Positions 17,329-25,140 of a stretch of 64,000 bases of DNA are shown here, in pieces. A program made the translations under genes and the position numbers. Source of the DNA: Microbacterium dauci (GTDB lineage: Bacteria > Actinomycetota > Actinomycetes > Actinomycetales > Microbacteriaceae). The notes beneath the pieces are model-generated. The model had not been told where the DNA came from, did not search any database, and saw nothing but the letters and a program-made list of their open reading frames with translations. Position 1 is the stretch's first letter. Each line of letters starts with the position of its first letter. Where the stretch lies: contig NZ_JASJND010000002.1 in the NCBI RefSeq assembly GCF_030065535.1, forward strand, positions 1 through 64,000. Direction: 5' to 3'.

Positions 17329-18753
17329 GTGACAGCTCTGCCACCGCCGCCCCCGCCCCTGGGCTCCGCAGCCGAAGCGGCGGAGGCGCGCGCGAAGTTG
17401 GCGATCGCCGACCTGCCCTCGGTCCCGGTCGTCCCGGAGAAGCCCGCTCTGCCCGCAGATGTCGCGGCGTCGAGTTGGCATATCGAGGACGACGAGCCGG
17501 TGGAGCCTGCACCCGTCGAAGAGGTCGCACCTGTCGAAGAGGTCGCACCTGTCGAAGAGGTCGCACCTGTCGAAGAGCCCACGCCCGTCGAAGCGGCGGC
17601 ACCCGTCGAAGCGGTCGCACCTGTCGAGGAAGATCCGCTCGAGGAGCCCGAACCGGAGCCGGTGGACGAGGACACGGCGGACACGGACGATGGTGTCGTC
17701 GAAGTCGCCGATTTCGACCAGTGGCTCGATGCCATCGGATCCGCCGACGCCGAAGAGGTCGCCGTCGTCGAGGAGCCGATCGTCGAGGAGACCGACTCGG
17801 GGGAGCTGGTCTCGGCCGAGCCTGCCATCGAGGTGGCGGCTGCCGATGACGTCGACGTGGACGTCCCTGTCGTGGCGGCGGAGGCCGACGACGAGCACGC
17901 GCTCACCGAGGAGGCGATGGTCGTCTCGGACCTGGGGCCGGAGCCGATCCCCGACCTCGATGGGTTCCTCGCACCGATCGGGGAGACCGATGCGGACGTG
18001 GGCCTCCGGCTGCGCGGGGTGACGAAGTCGTTCGGGCAGACGCGAGCGGTCGACGCGATCGACCTCGAGATCCCGACCGGTTCGTTCTTCGGGCTCGTCG
18101 GACCGAACGGCGCCGGAAAGACGACGACGCTCTCGATGATCGCAGGGCTCCTCCGACCGGACGGCGGAACGATCGAGATCGTCGGTGTCGACCTCGGGCG
18201 CGACCCGCGTGCGGCCAAAGCACTGATGGGCGTCTTGCCCGATCGGCTCCGCACCTTCGACCGACTCTCCGGTCGCCAGCTCCTGCACTATTACGGGGTG
18301 CTCCGCGGGCTCCGGCCCGCCGTCGCGGCCGAGCGCACCGCCGATCTCGCGCAGGCATTCGATCTGTCCTCTGCGCTGAGCCGCCCGGTGTCGGACTACT
18401 CGGCCGGAATGACCAAGAAGCTCCTCCTCGCGGGGGCCATGATCCACGCGCCGCGACTGCTCGTCCTCGACGAACCATTCGAAGCTGTGGACCCCGTCTC
18501 GAGCGCCGCCATCCTGGACGTCCTCAGCCGGTACGTGGCATCCGGTGGCACGGTGATCCTCTCCAGCCACGGCATGGATCTCGTCGAGCGCGTGTGCGAC
18601 GGCGTCGCGGTGATCGTCGCCGGCAAGGTCCTGGCGCGCGGCACGGTCGACCAGGTGCGGGGTGACCACACGCTCGCGGAGCGCTTCGTGCAGCTCGCCG
18701 GAAGCCGCAGCGACGTGGAGGGCCTCGAATGGTTGCACACGTACTCCGACTGA
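17329..18753 (+). CDS. ABC transporter ATPase with long acidic repetitive N-terminus
   Basis: 474 residues. The N-terminal ~220 residues are low-complexity, rich in Pro, Glu, Val and Asp, with tandem VAPVEE units at about 61-83. The ABC domain starts at about 224 (VGLRLRGVTKSFGQ): Walker A GPNGAGKT at 258-265, an SAGM signature (YSAGMTKKLLLA) and Walker B LLVLDEPFE. An ordinary ATPase of this class would be about 240 residues, so the extension doubles it. It overlaps the permease gene by 25 bases. Substrate unknown. Confidence 0.88.
   Translation: MTALPPPPPPLGSAAEAAEARAKLAIADLPSVPVVPEKPALPADVAASSWHIEDDEPVEPAPVEEVAPVEEVAPVEEVAPVEEPTPVEAAAPVEAVAPVEEDPLEEPEPEPVDEDTADTDDGVVEVADFDQWLDAIGSADAEEVAVVEEPIVEETDSGELVSAEPAIEVAAADDVDVDVPVVAAEADDEHALTEEAMVVSDLGPEPIPDLDGFLAPIGETDADVGLRLRGVTKSFGQTRAVDAIDLEIPTGSFFGLVGPNGAGKTTTLSMIAGLLRPDGGTIEIVGVDLGRDPRAAKALMGVLPDRLRTFDRLSGRQLLHYYGVLRGLRPAVAAERTADLAQAFDLSSALSRPVSDYSAGMTKKLLLAGAMIHAPRLLVLDEPFEAVDPVSSAAILDVLSRYVASGGTVILSSHGMDLVERVCDGVAVIVAGKVLARGTVDQVRGDHTLAERFVQLAGSRSDVEGLEWLHTYSD
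17509..17577 (+). repeat. In-frame 18-bp tandem repeat (VAPVEE)
   Basis: Three exact 18-base copies of GTCGCACCTGTCGAAGAG at 17524, 17542 and 17560, with a diverged copy before. Exact identity at nucleotide level suggests recent slippage expansion. Confidence 0.85.
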
Positions 18754-20282
18754 GGTTCGACCTCCTCATCGGTGCGCTGCGCGCGCGCCCCGCGGTACTC
18801 GTCCGACGCCTCGTCGGTCTGGTGCTCCTCTCGGTCGTCATCGTCTCGGTGTTCGCGGCGGTGTCGCGTCTGCGCGCGGCGACCGACGAGACTGCATCGA
18901 CCCTGATCGTGGTGCTCGGATCGCTGTTGGTTGCCGGGTTCGCGCTCGTGCCGCTCTTCTCCGGAGCAGACGACCCACTCGACCCGCGGCGGTTCGCGAC
19001 GCTGGGTGTCGAGCCCGGTCCGCTCGCATGGATCGTCCTCACCGGGTCGGTGATCGGTGTGCCAGGCCTCGCGCTCATTGCCCTCGTGGTGGCGCTCGCG
19101 CTCGCATGGTCGGGCCTCGGCGCACCTGCTGTGCTCGTGGTCCTCAGCGCGGCCCTCGGCGTCGCCACCTGCCTGCTCGCCGCACGCTGCGCGATGGCGA
19201 TCGGCGCGCTGGCGCTCCGCGACCGCCGAACGCCTCAGCTGACCGGCGTCCTCATCGTCGCGGCATCCGTCATCGTGATCCCGGCGTGCGTCTTCCTCTT
19301 CTCGTTGGAGTGGGGCGACGGTGTCCCGACCTCGCTCGTCGAGGCGGCGTCGGCACTCGCGATCAGCCCGCTCGGCGCCGTCTGGGCGATGCCCCTGCGC
19401 GCCGACGATGATCTGGTGCGCTCGATCGTCGTCGCGGTGGTTACCGTCGGCGGGCTCGCGGTGCTGTGGCACTGGCTCGTGCGCCGTGCGCTCACGACCA
19501 CCCAACGCCCGGTGCCGGTCCGCGAGCGTCGCGGCCTCGGGTGGTTCGCCGTCATGCCCGGGCTGCCCGGCGGCGCCATCGCGGCGCGGAGCGTCGTCTA
19601 CTGGTTCGCCGACCCCCGCCACCTCGCGAACATCGTCATCATCCCGATAGCCTCGCTCCTCGTCATGGCGCCCCTCCTCATCGTCGGTGTGCCGCTCGAG
19701 ATCGTCGTGCTCGTTCCGGCGCCGCTCATGGCCCTCTTCTTCGGTTGGGTCGCGCACAACGACCTCGCGTACGACGGGACGGCGGTCTGGCTGCACTTCG
19801 CGGCTGGCGTGCGTGGTGTCACCGATCGGCTCGGACGCCTCGCGCCCGTCGTTCTCCTGGCGGTCCCGGTGCTCGCGGCGACGATCACCGCCGCCATCTG
19901 GATCAACGGACGGTGGGCGCTGCTGCCGGCGCTGATCGGTGTCTGTGCCGCGCTCTTCGCTGCAGGCCTCGGTTTCGGTTCGATCGCCTCCGCGGCGGCG
20001 CCGTATCCGGTCGCGCGACCGGGCGACGGGCCATTCGAGCAGCCGCAGCGTACCGGCGGAGCACTGACGCAGGGACTCGTGCTCCTCGGGGCCGTTGTCG
20101 CCGCGGTGCCGGCACTCTGGTGGGGGTGGCTCACCGCCACGACGAACCAGGAGTACGCCTGGACGGCGCTCTGGGGCGGGGTCGCCATCGGCGGCGGCAT
20201 CCTCATCGCCGGTGTCGTCGTCGGTGGCGCCGTGTACGACCGCCGGGCGAGCCGGCTCATGGAGTTCGCCGAAACGATGTGA
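18729..20282 (+). CDS. ABC transporter membrane protein
   Basis: 517-residue polytopic protein with about ten to twelve hydrophobic helices and no soluble domain of note. It follows the ATPase with a 25-base overlap, so it is its translocation partner. Actinobacterial two-gene units of this size often export hydrophobic compounds or antibiotics, but no substrate can be inferred. The ATG at 18729 lies inside the ATPase reading frame. Confidence 0.82.
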   Translation: MVAHVLRLRFDLLIGALRARPAVLVRRLVGLVLLSVVIVSVFAAVSRLRAATDETASTLIVVLGSLLVAGFALVPLFSGADDPLDPRRFATLGVEPGPLAWIVLTGSVIGVPGLALIALVVALALAWSGLGAPAVLVVLSAALGVATCLLAARCAMAIGALALRDRRTPQLTGVLIVAASVIVIPACVFLFSLEWGDGVPTSLVEAASALAISPLGAVWAMPLRADDDLVRSIVVAVVTVGGLAVLWHWLVRRALTTTQRPVPVRERRGLGWFAVMPGLPGGAIAARSVVYWFADPRHLANIVIIPIASLLVMAPLLIVGVPLEIVVLVPAPLMALFFGWVAHNDLAYDGTAVWLHFAAGVRGVTDRLGRLAPVVLLAVPVLAATITAAIWINGRWALLPALIGVCAALFAAGLGFGSIASAAAPYPVARPGDGPFEQPQRTGGALTQGLVLLGAVVAAVPALWWGWLTATTNQEYAWTALWGGVAIGGGILIAGVVVGGAVYDRRASRLMEFAETM

Positions 20283-20308
20283 TCGGGCCACGGTGGCCGG
20301 GGCCCGAT
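20282..20308 (+). terminator. Terminator hairpin after ABC operon
   Basis: 8-bp perfect stem ATCGGGCC/GGCCCGAT (20282-20289, 20301-20308), abutting the -10 box of the next gene. Confidence 0.55.
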
Positions 20309-20314
20309 TACACT
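20309..20314 (+). promoter_or_regulatory. -10 box, leaderless start at 20322
   Basis: TACACT, seven bases before the ATG at 20322. Confidence 0.6.
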
Positions 20315-20321
20315 CAGGGGC

Positions 20322-20588
20322 ATGAGCACGCCGATCGACAGCCCCGACCAGGGCGGCCTCAGCCTCCTCGACCGCGAGCTCGAGGAGCTCATCCGTGAGG
20401 AGAACATCGAGCCCGGCGATCACGAGCGCTTCTCGCACTACGTGAAGAAGGACAAGATCCTCGAGTCGGCGATCACCGGCAAGCCGGTGCGTGCGCTCTG
20501 CGGCAAGAAGTGGACCCCCGGTCGCGACCCCGAGAAGTTCCCGGTGTGCCCGACCTGCAAGGAGATCTACGCCTCGATGTCCTCGTAG
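20322..20588 (+). CDS. DUF3039 protein (small, Cys-containing)
   Basis: 88-residue actinobacterial protein with the DUF3039 pattern: HYVKKDKI, PVRALCGKKWTPGRDPEKFP and VCPTCKEIY. Three cysteines (one in ALCGK, two in CPTC) suggest a metal site, perhaps structural zinc. The same family commonly sits beside nicotinate phosphoribosyltransferase, glutamate racemase and RNase PH genes. Its last 22 bases overlap the 3' end of convergent pncB. Biochemical role unknown. Confidence 0.85.
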   Translation: MSTPIDSPDQGGLSLLDRELEELIREENIEPGDHERFSHYVKKDKILESAITGKPVRALCGKKWTPGRDPEKFPVCPTCKEIYASMSS

Positions 20589-21898
20589 GTCGTCGGGAGC
20601 GCCGGGTCGGCCTTGCTGAGGGCCAATGCGGCGATCGGCAATTCCTCGCGCACCGTGAGGTGGTGTTCGCGAGCGGATGCCACACCGGCGGGGCCCTCGT
20701 ACGCGGCATCCGTCTGCCCGTCCTGCACCAGCACGACCTGCAGCGCCCGCGCATCGGGACGATCGACGGCGGCCGTGGGCTGCTCGAAGCCGTCGGCGAC
20801 CACCACGTGCTCCGCCGTGGCGACGCCGTTCGCCGAGCGGGTGCGGAAGGCCGTCTTGCGGCCACCGATCGACGCCTTGGAGGCCGATGCCTTCGCGACG
20901 GGGACCCACGAACCGTCGCTCGCCTGCCGGGCGACGAGTTTGTAGACCATCCCTGCGGTGGGGGAGCCGGAGCCGGTGACCACGGACGTGCCCACGCCGT
21001 AGGCGTCGACCGGCGAGGCCGCGAGCGCCGCGATCGCGAACTCGTCGAGGTCGCTCGTTACGGTGATCTTGGTGCCGGTGGCCCCGAGCTCATCGAGCTG
21101 TGCCCGAACGGATGCCGCGACGGTGGGCAGGTCGCCGGAGTCGAGGCGGACGCCGCCGAGCTCCGTCCCCGCCACCCGGATCGCGGTGGCCACGCCCTCG
21201 CGGATGTCGTACGTGTCGACCAGGAGTGTCGTGTCGGTGCCGAGCGCCGCGATCTGGCTGCGGAACGCATCCTCCTCGGTGTCGTGGAGGAGCGTCCACG
21301 CGTGGGCGGCGGTGCCCATCGTGGGGACGCCCCACTCGCGTCCCGCTTCGAGGTTGCTCGTCGCAGAGAAGCCCGCGATGTACGCGGCGCGGGCCGCAGC
21401 GACCGCGGAGCGCTCGGCAGCGCGACGCGAGCCCATCTCGGCGAGCGGGCGGTCGCCGGCGGCGATGCTCATGCGGGCTGCGGCTGTCGCGATCGCGGAA
21501 TCGTGGTTCAGCACGCTGAGGGCGAGCGTCTCGAGGATGACGGCTTCGGCGAACGATCCCTCCACCGTCAGGATCGGCGAGCCCGGGAAGTACAGCTCGC
21601 CTTCGCGGTAGCCCGTGATCGTTCCGCTGAAGCGGTAGCCCTCGAGGAAGCGCACGGTCTCGGGGCTGACCACCGCGTGGTCGCGAAGGAAGGCGAGTTC
21701 GGCCTCGTCGAAGCGGAAGTCGCGCAGCAGTCCCAGGAGGCGGCCCGTGCCGGCGACGACGCCGAACCGACGGCCGCCGGGGAGTCTGCGACCGAACAGT
21801 TCGAAGACGCAGCGACGGTGCGCGGTGCCGTCGCGGAGCGCGGCATCCAACATCGTCAGCTCGTAGCGGTCGGTCAGCAGCGCCGTCGAGGTGCTCAT
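20567..21898 (-). CDS. pncB: Nicotinate phosphoribosyltransferase
   Basis: 443-residue NAD salvage enzyme making nicotinate mononucleotide from nicotinate and [19 protein letters not shown] at the N-terminus, the SATSNLEAG segment near residue 178 and the PRPP/phosphate site around VRLDSGDLP near 250 are family features. Leaderless-type start (TAGGGT six bases before the ATG), divergent from murI. The 3' end overlaps DUF3039 tail-to-tail. Confidence 0.92.
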   Translation of the reverse strand: MSTSTALLTDRYELTMLDAALRDGTAHRRCVFELFGRRLPGGRRFGVVAGTGRLLGLLRDFRFDEAELAFLRDHAVVSPETVRFLEGYRFSGTITGYREGELYFPGSPILTVEGSFAEAVILETLALSVLNHDSAIATAAARMSIAAGDRPLAEMGSRRAAERSAVAAARAAYIAGFSATSNLEAGREWGVPTMGTAAHAWTLLHDTEEDAFRSQIAALGTDTTLLVDTYDIREGVATAIRVAGTELGGVRLDSGDLPTVAASVRAQLDELGATGTKITVTSDLDEFAIAALAASPVDAYGVGTSVVTGSGSPTAGMVYKLVARQASDGSWVPVAKASASKASIGGRKTAFRTRSANGVATAEHVVVADGFEQPTAAVDRPDARALQVVLVQDGQTDAAYEGPAGVASAREHHLTVREELPIAALALSKADPALPTTYEDIEA

Positions 21899-21904
21899 GC
21901 GGTC

Positions 21905-21910
21905 ACCCTA
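21905..21910 (-). promoter_or_regulatory. -10 box, leaderless start of pncB
   Basis: TAGGGT on the minus strand, six bases before the ATG at 21898. Confidence 0.6.
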
Positions 21911-21924
21911 TCCGGCGTCCGGAG

Positions 21925-21930
21925 TAGGCT
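21925..21930 (+). promoter_or_regulatory. -10 box of murI operon
   Basis: TAGGCT, eight bases before the GTG at 21939; back-to-back with the pncB box. Confidence 0.5.
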
Positions 21931-21938
21931 GGTCCATC

Positions 21939-22766
21939 GTGACGACCGCACCCATCGGGATCTTCGACTCGGGCGTCGGCGGACTCACCGTGGCGCGGGC
22001 CGTCTCGCAGCTCCTGCCGCGCGAGTCGGTGCTCTACATCGGTGACACCGCGCGCTCGCCCTACGGCCCGAAGCCGATCGCGGACGTCCGCCGATACGGC
22101 CTCGAGATCCTGGACACGCTTGTCGAGCAGGGCGTGAAGATGCTCGTGATCGCCTGCAACACGGCATCCGCCGCCCTCCTTCGGGACGCGCGCGAGCGGT
22201 ACGACGTCCCCGTCGTCGAGGTGATCGGCCCAGCCGTCCGCACGGCGGTCGCGACGACCCGCAACGGCCGGATCGGCGTCATCGGCACGGCAGGCACGAT
22301 CGGCTCCGGCGTCTATCAGGACATGTTCGGCGTCGACCCCAGGCTCGAGGTGTTCGCGCAGGCATGCCCGCGGTTCGTCGATTTCGTCGAGGCGGGCATC
22401 ACCGATACGCCCGATGTGTTGCGGGTCGCCGAGGAGTACCTCGCGCCGCTGCGCCATGCCGGCGTCGACACCGTCGTCCTCGGCTGCACGCACTATCCCT
22501 TCCTCGAGGGGGCCATCAGCTACGTCATGGGCCAGGGCGTCTCGCTCGTCTCCAGCGACACCGAGACCGCGAAGGACGTGTACCGCCAGCTCGTTTCGCG
22601 TGACCTGCTCGCGGGCCCCGACGCCGAACCCACCCACGTGTACGAGGCGACGGGGGCGTCGGCAGACGACTTCCTCCGCCTCGCGGACCGGCTGATGGGC
22701 CGCGGCGTCAGCGCCGTGCGCCTCGTGCAGACCGGCGCCATCGACCTCCCGAAAGGAATCTCATGA
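21939..22766 (+). CDS. murI: Glutamate racemase
   Basis: 275-residue cofactor-independent racemase supplying D-glutamate for peptidoglycan. Catalytic cysteines Cys73 (ACNTASA) and Cys183 (GCTHYPF) and the N-terminal FDSGVGGL with Asp10 are all present. The GTG at 21939 is chosen over an upstream ATG that lies inside the divergent promoter. First gene of a tightly coupled unit: its stop overlaps the rph start. Confidence 0.94.
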   Translation: MTTAPIGIFDSGVGGLTVARAVSQLLPRESVLYIGDTARSPYGPKPIADVRRYGLEILDTLVEQGVKMLVIACNTASAALLRDARERYDVPVVEVIGPAVRTAVATTRNGRIGVIGTAGTIGSGVYQDMFGVDPRLEVFAQACPRFVDFVEAGITDTPDVLRVAEEYLAPLRHAGVDTVVLGCTHYPFLEGAISYVMGQGVSLVSSDTETAKDVYRQLVSRDLLAGPDAEPTHVYEATGASADDFLRLADRLMGRGVSAVRLVQTGAIDLPKGIS

Positions 22767-23500
22767 GCGACACCACGCGTGCCGACGGTCGTACCGTCGA
22801 CCAGCTCCGTCCCGTCACGATCGAGCGCGGCTGGAGCGCCCACGCCGAAGGCTCGGCGCTGATCTCGTTCGGCGGCACCAAAGTGCTGTGCACGGCGTCG
22901 TTCACCAACGGCGTGCCCCGCTGGCTGACCGGCAAGGGCAAGGGCTGGGTGACGGCCGAGTACGCGATGCTCCCGCGCGCGACGAACTCGCGCAACGACC
23001 GTGAGTCGATCAAGGGCAAGGTCGGCGGACGCACCCACGAGATCTCGCGCCTCATCGGCCGCGCGCTGCGCGCCGTCGTCGACACCAAGGCACTCGGTGA
23101 GAACACGATCGTCATCGACTGCGACGTGCTGCAGGCCGACGGCGGCACCCGCACCGCGGCGATCACGGGCGCGTACGTCGCGCTGGCCGACGCGATCGAG
23201 TGGGGCCGCGCGAAGGGCTTCGTCGGCAAGAACGCGAAGGCGCTGATCGATTCCGTTTCAGCCGTGTCGGTCGGCATCATCGACGGCGAGCCGATGCTCG
23301 ATCTGGCATACGTCGAGGACGTCCGCGCCGAGACCGACATGAACGTCGTCGTCACGGGCCGCGGTCTCTTCGTCGAGGTGCAGGGGACCGCCGAGGGTGC
23401 ACCCTTCGACAAGCGGGAGCTCGACGCACTGCTCGAGCTCGGCGTCGCGGGCTGTGGTTCGCTCCGCGACGAGCAGACCGCTGCGCTGGCGGGATCCTGA
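22763..23500 (+). CDS. rph: Ribonuclease PH
   Basis: 245-residue phosphorolytic 3'-5' exoribonuclease that trims tRNA 3' ends. Family features include [13 protein letters not shown] at the N-terminus, the long [14 protein letters not shown] segment, SRLIGRALR and [14 protein letters not shown]. Overlaps murI by four bases (ATGA) and the next gene by one base, so it is the middle gene of murI-rph-rdgB. Confidence 0.95.
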   Translation: MSDTTRADGRTVDQLRPVTIERGWSAHAEGSALISFGGTKVLCTASFTNGVPRWLTGKGKGWVTAEYAMLPRATNSRNDRESIKGKVGGRTHEISRLIGRALRAVVDTKALGENTIVIDCDVLQADGGTRTAAITGAYVALADAIEWGRAKGFVGKNAKALIDSVSAVSVGIIDGEPMLDLAYVEDVRAETDMNVVVTGRGLFVEVQGTAEGAPFDKRELDALLELGVAGCGSLRDEQTAALAGS

Positions 23501-24105
23501 TGACGGATGCAGCGCCTCGGCGGCAGGTCGTCCTCGCGACGCACAACGCGCACAAGGTCGAGGAGTTCGGCGCGATCGTCGCAGCGACCCGACCTGACCT
23601 CGAGGTGATCGGCTACGACGGTCCCGAGCCGGTCGAGGACGGTGTGACCTTCGCCGCAAATGCGCTCATCAAGGCTCGCGCGGCCGCCGCGCACACGGGG
23701 CTCCCCGCGATGGCGGACGATTCCGGGATCAGCGTCGACGTGCTCGGCGGCTCGCCCGGCGTGTTCTCGGCGTACTGGGCCGGCCACCGCAAGGACGGCG
23801 TCGCGAACTACGAGCTGTTGCTCGACCAGCTGTCGGACATCGCCGACCCGCATCGCGCCGCGCAGTTCGTGTCGACGATCGCGCTCGTCGTGCCGGGCGG
23901 TGCGGAGCACGTCGTCGAGGGCGTGTGGCCCGGCCGGCTCGCCACGGCGCCGGCCGGGGTGAACGGCTTCGGCTACGACCCGGTCTTCCTGCCCGACGAC
24001 GGCGACGGGCGCAGCGCCGCGGAGCTCACGCCCGCCGAGAAGAACGCGCTCTCGCACCGGGCGCGTGCGTTTCGAGCCTTGGTACCGCTCCTCGAAACGC
24101 TCTGA
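23500..24105 (+). CDS. rdgB: Non-canonical purine NTP pyrophosphatase (Ham1/RdgB)
   Basis: 201-residue housecleaning enzyme hydrolysing dITP/XTP to the monophosphate. Motifs: LATHNAHKVEEF (substrate loop), TFAANALIKARAAA, ADDSGISVDVL, GVFSAYWAG, and the C-terminal GFGYDPVF and SHRARAF. ATG overlaps the rph stop by one base. Its last codons lie in a REP-like inverted repeat (24067-24100). Confidence 0.94.
   Translation: MTDAAPRRQVVLATHNAHKVEEFGAIVAATRPDLEVIGYDGPEPVEDGVTFAANALIKARAAAAHTGLPAMADDSGISVDVLGGSPGVFSAYWAGHRKDGVANYELLLDQLSDIADPHRAAQFVSTIALVVPGGAEHVVEGVWPGRLATAPAGVNGFGYDPVFLPDDGDGRSAAELTPAEKNALSHRARAFRALVPLLETL
24067..24100. repeat. 10-bp inverted repeat inside rdgB 3' end
   Basis: GCGTTTCGAG and CTCGAAACGC are perfect 10-bp arms separated by 14 bases. 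They encode the last residues of rdgB and may act as its terminator or as a REP-type element. Confidence 0.6.
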
Positions 24106-24193
24106 ACCCCGCTGCGTGTTCGGGGCGCTGAGCCTGAGAATCGGACTCATTCCCGAGTTCGATGTCGCTCACCGAATCGGCCAGGGCGCGCCC

Positions 24194-24199
24194 TAGCCT
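24194..24199 (+). promoter_or_regulatory. -10 box, leaderless start at 24206
   Basis: TAGCCT, six bases before the ATG at 24206. Confidence 0.6.
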
Positions 24200-24205
24200 C
24201 GAAGC

Positions 24206-25117
24206 ATGCACGATCACGCGCCGAGCGGCATCCGCTCAGGGGGACCGAGGAAACTCCTCGCGATCTCCCTGACGATCACCGCGACGGTGCTCGTCGTCCA
24301 GGTCGTCGGTGCGGTGCTCACCGGATCGCTCGCGCTCCTCGCCGACGCGGGGCACATGTTCACCGACAGCTCGGCGCTGGTGGTCGCCCTCGTCGCGGCA
24401 TCCGTCGCGGCGCGTCCGGCCGACGACCGGCACACCTACGGCTACCAGCGGGCCGAGGTGCTCGGCGCGCTCGTGAACGCCGTGATCCTGGTCGCGCTGT
24501 GCATCTGGATCGCCGTCGAAGCCGTTCGTCGACTGCTCGAACCGGATGCCGCCGAGGTGCAGGGGCTGCCGATGCTCGTGGTCGCGTTCATCGGCCTGTG
24601 CGCGAACGGCGTCTCGCTGTATCTGCTGAGCGCGGCGCAGCGGACGAGCATCAATGTGCGCGGCGCGTACCTCGAGGTGCTCGGGGACCTGGTCGGCTCG
24701 GTCATGGTGCTCCTTGCTGCCGGTGTGATCTGGCTCACGGGATGGATGCCGGCCGATGCGCTGGCATCGCTCGCGATCGCGGTGCTCATCGTGCCGCGAG
24801 CCGTCACGCTGCTGCGCGAGGTCGTGGCGGTGCTGGGGGAGCGCGCACCGAAGGGGACGCGGGTGCCCGACATCCGAGCGCACATTCTGCGCACCGATGG
24901 GGTGGTCGACGTCCATGACGTCCACGTCTGGCAGCTCACGCGCGGCGCGCCCGTCTTCACCGCGCACGTCGTCGTGGCCCCCGAGGTGTTCGAGGGCGAT
25001 CGGGCGGGCTTGCTGCTGTCGGAGCTCCAGGGCTGTTTGTCGCGGCACTTCGACGTGGAGCACTCGACGTTCCAACTCGAGCCGGCGGGGCACGTCGAGC
25101 ACGACGCGCATGCGTGA
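24206..25117 (+). CDS. Cation diffusion facilitator (CzcD-like metal exporter)
   Basis: 303-residue CDF antiporter exporting divalent metal from the cytosol. Six transmembrane helices between about 16 and 205, then a cytosolic C-terminal domain with DVHDVHVWQL. TM2 has the usual site ADAGHMFTD (Asp47, His50, Asp54). In TM5 the usual His of HxxxD is Glu157 (EVLGD, Asp161). The short His loops at both termini are weakly metal-binding in look. Zinc is the usual family substrate, but the TM5 change may alter selectivity. Confidence 0.88.
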   Translation: MHDHAPSGIRSGGPRKLLAISLTITATVLVVQVVGAVLTGSLALLADAGHMFTDSSALVVALVAASVAARPADDRHTYGYQRAEVLGALVNAVILVALCIWIAVEAVRRLLEPDAAEVQGLPMLVVAFIGLCANGVSLYLLSAAQRTSINVRGAYLEVLGDLVGSVMVLLAAGVIWLTGWMPADALASLAIAVLIVPRAVTLLREVVAVLGERAPKGTRVPDIRAHILRTDGVVDVHDVHVWQLTRGAPVFTAHVVVAPEVFEGDRAGLLLSELQGCLSRHFDVEHSTFQLEPAGHVEHDAHA

Positions 25118-25140
25118 GGTTCGCGGCACGTCCGCTCGTC

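Noticed and set aside
17509..17577. Short regular repeats as a CRISPR array
   Set aside because: Units are 18 bases, contiguous, in frame and code for VAPVEE; there are no spacers and no cas genes.
18396..20909. Open frame of about 837 codons on the minus strand opposite the ABC transporter pair
   Set aside because: Low-complexity Arg/Asp/Glu/His composition with no domain. It covers three well-supported genes on the other strand.
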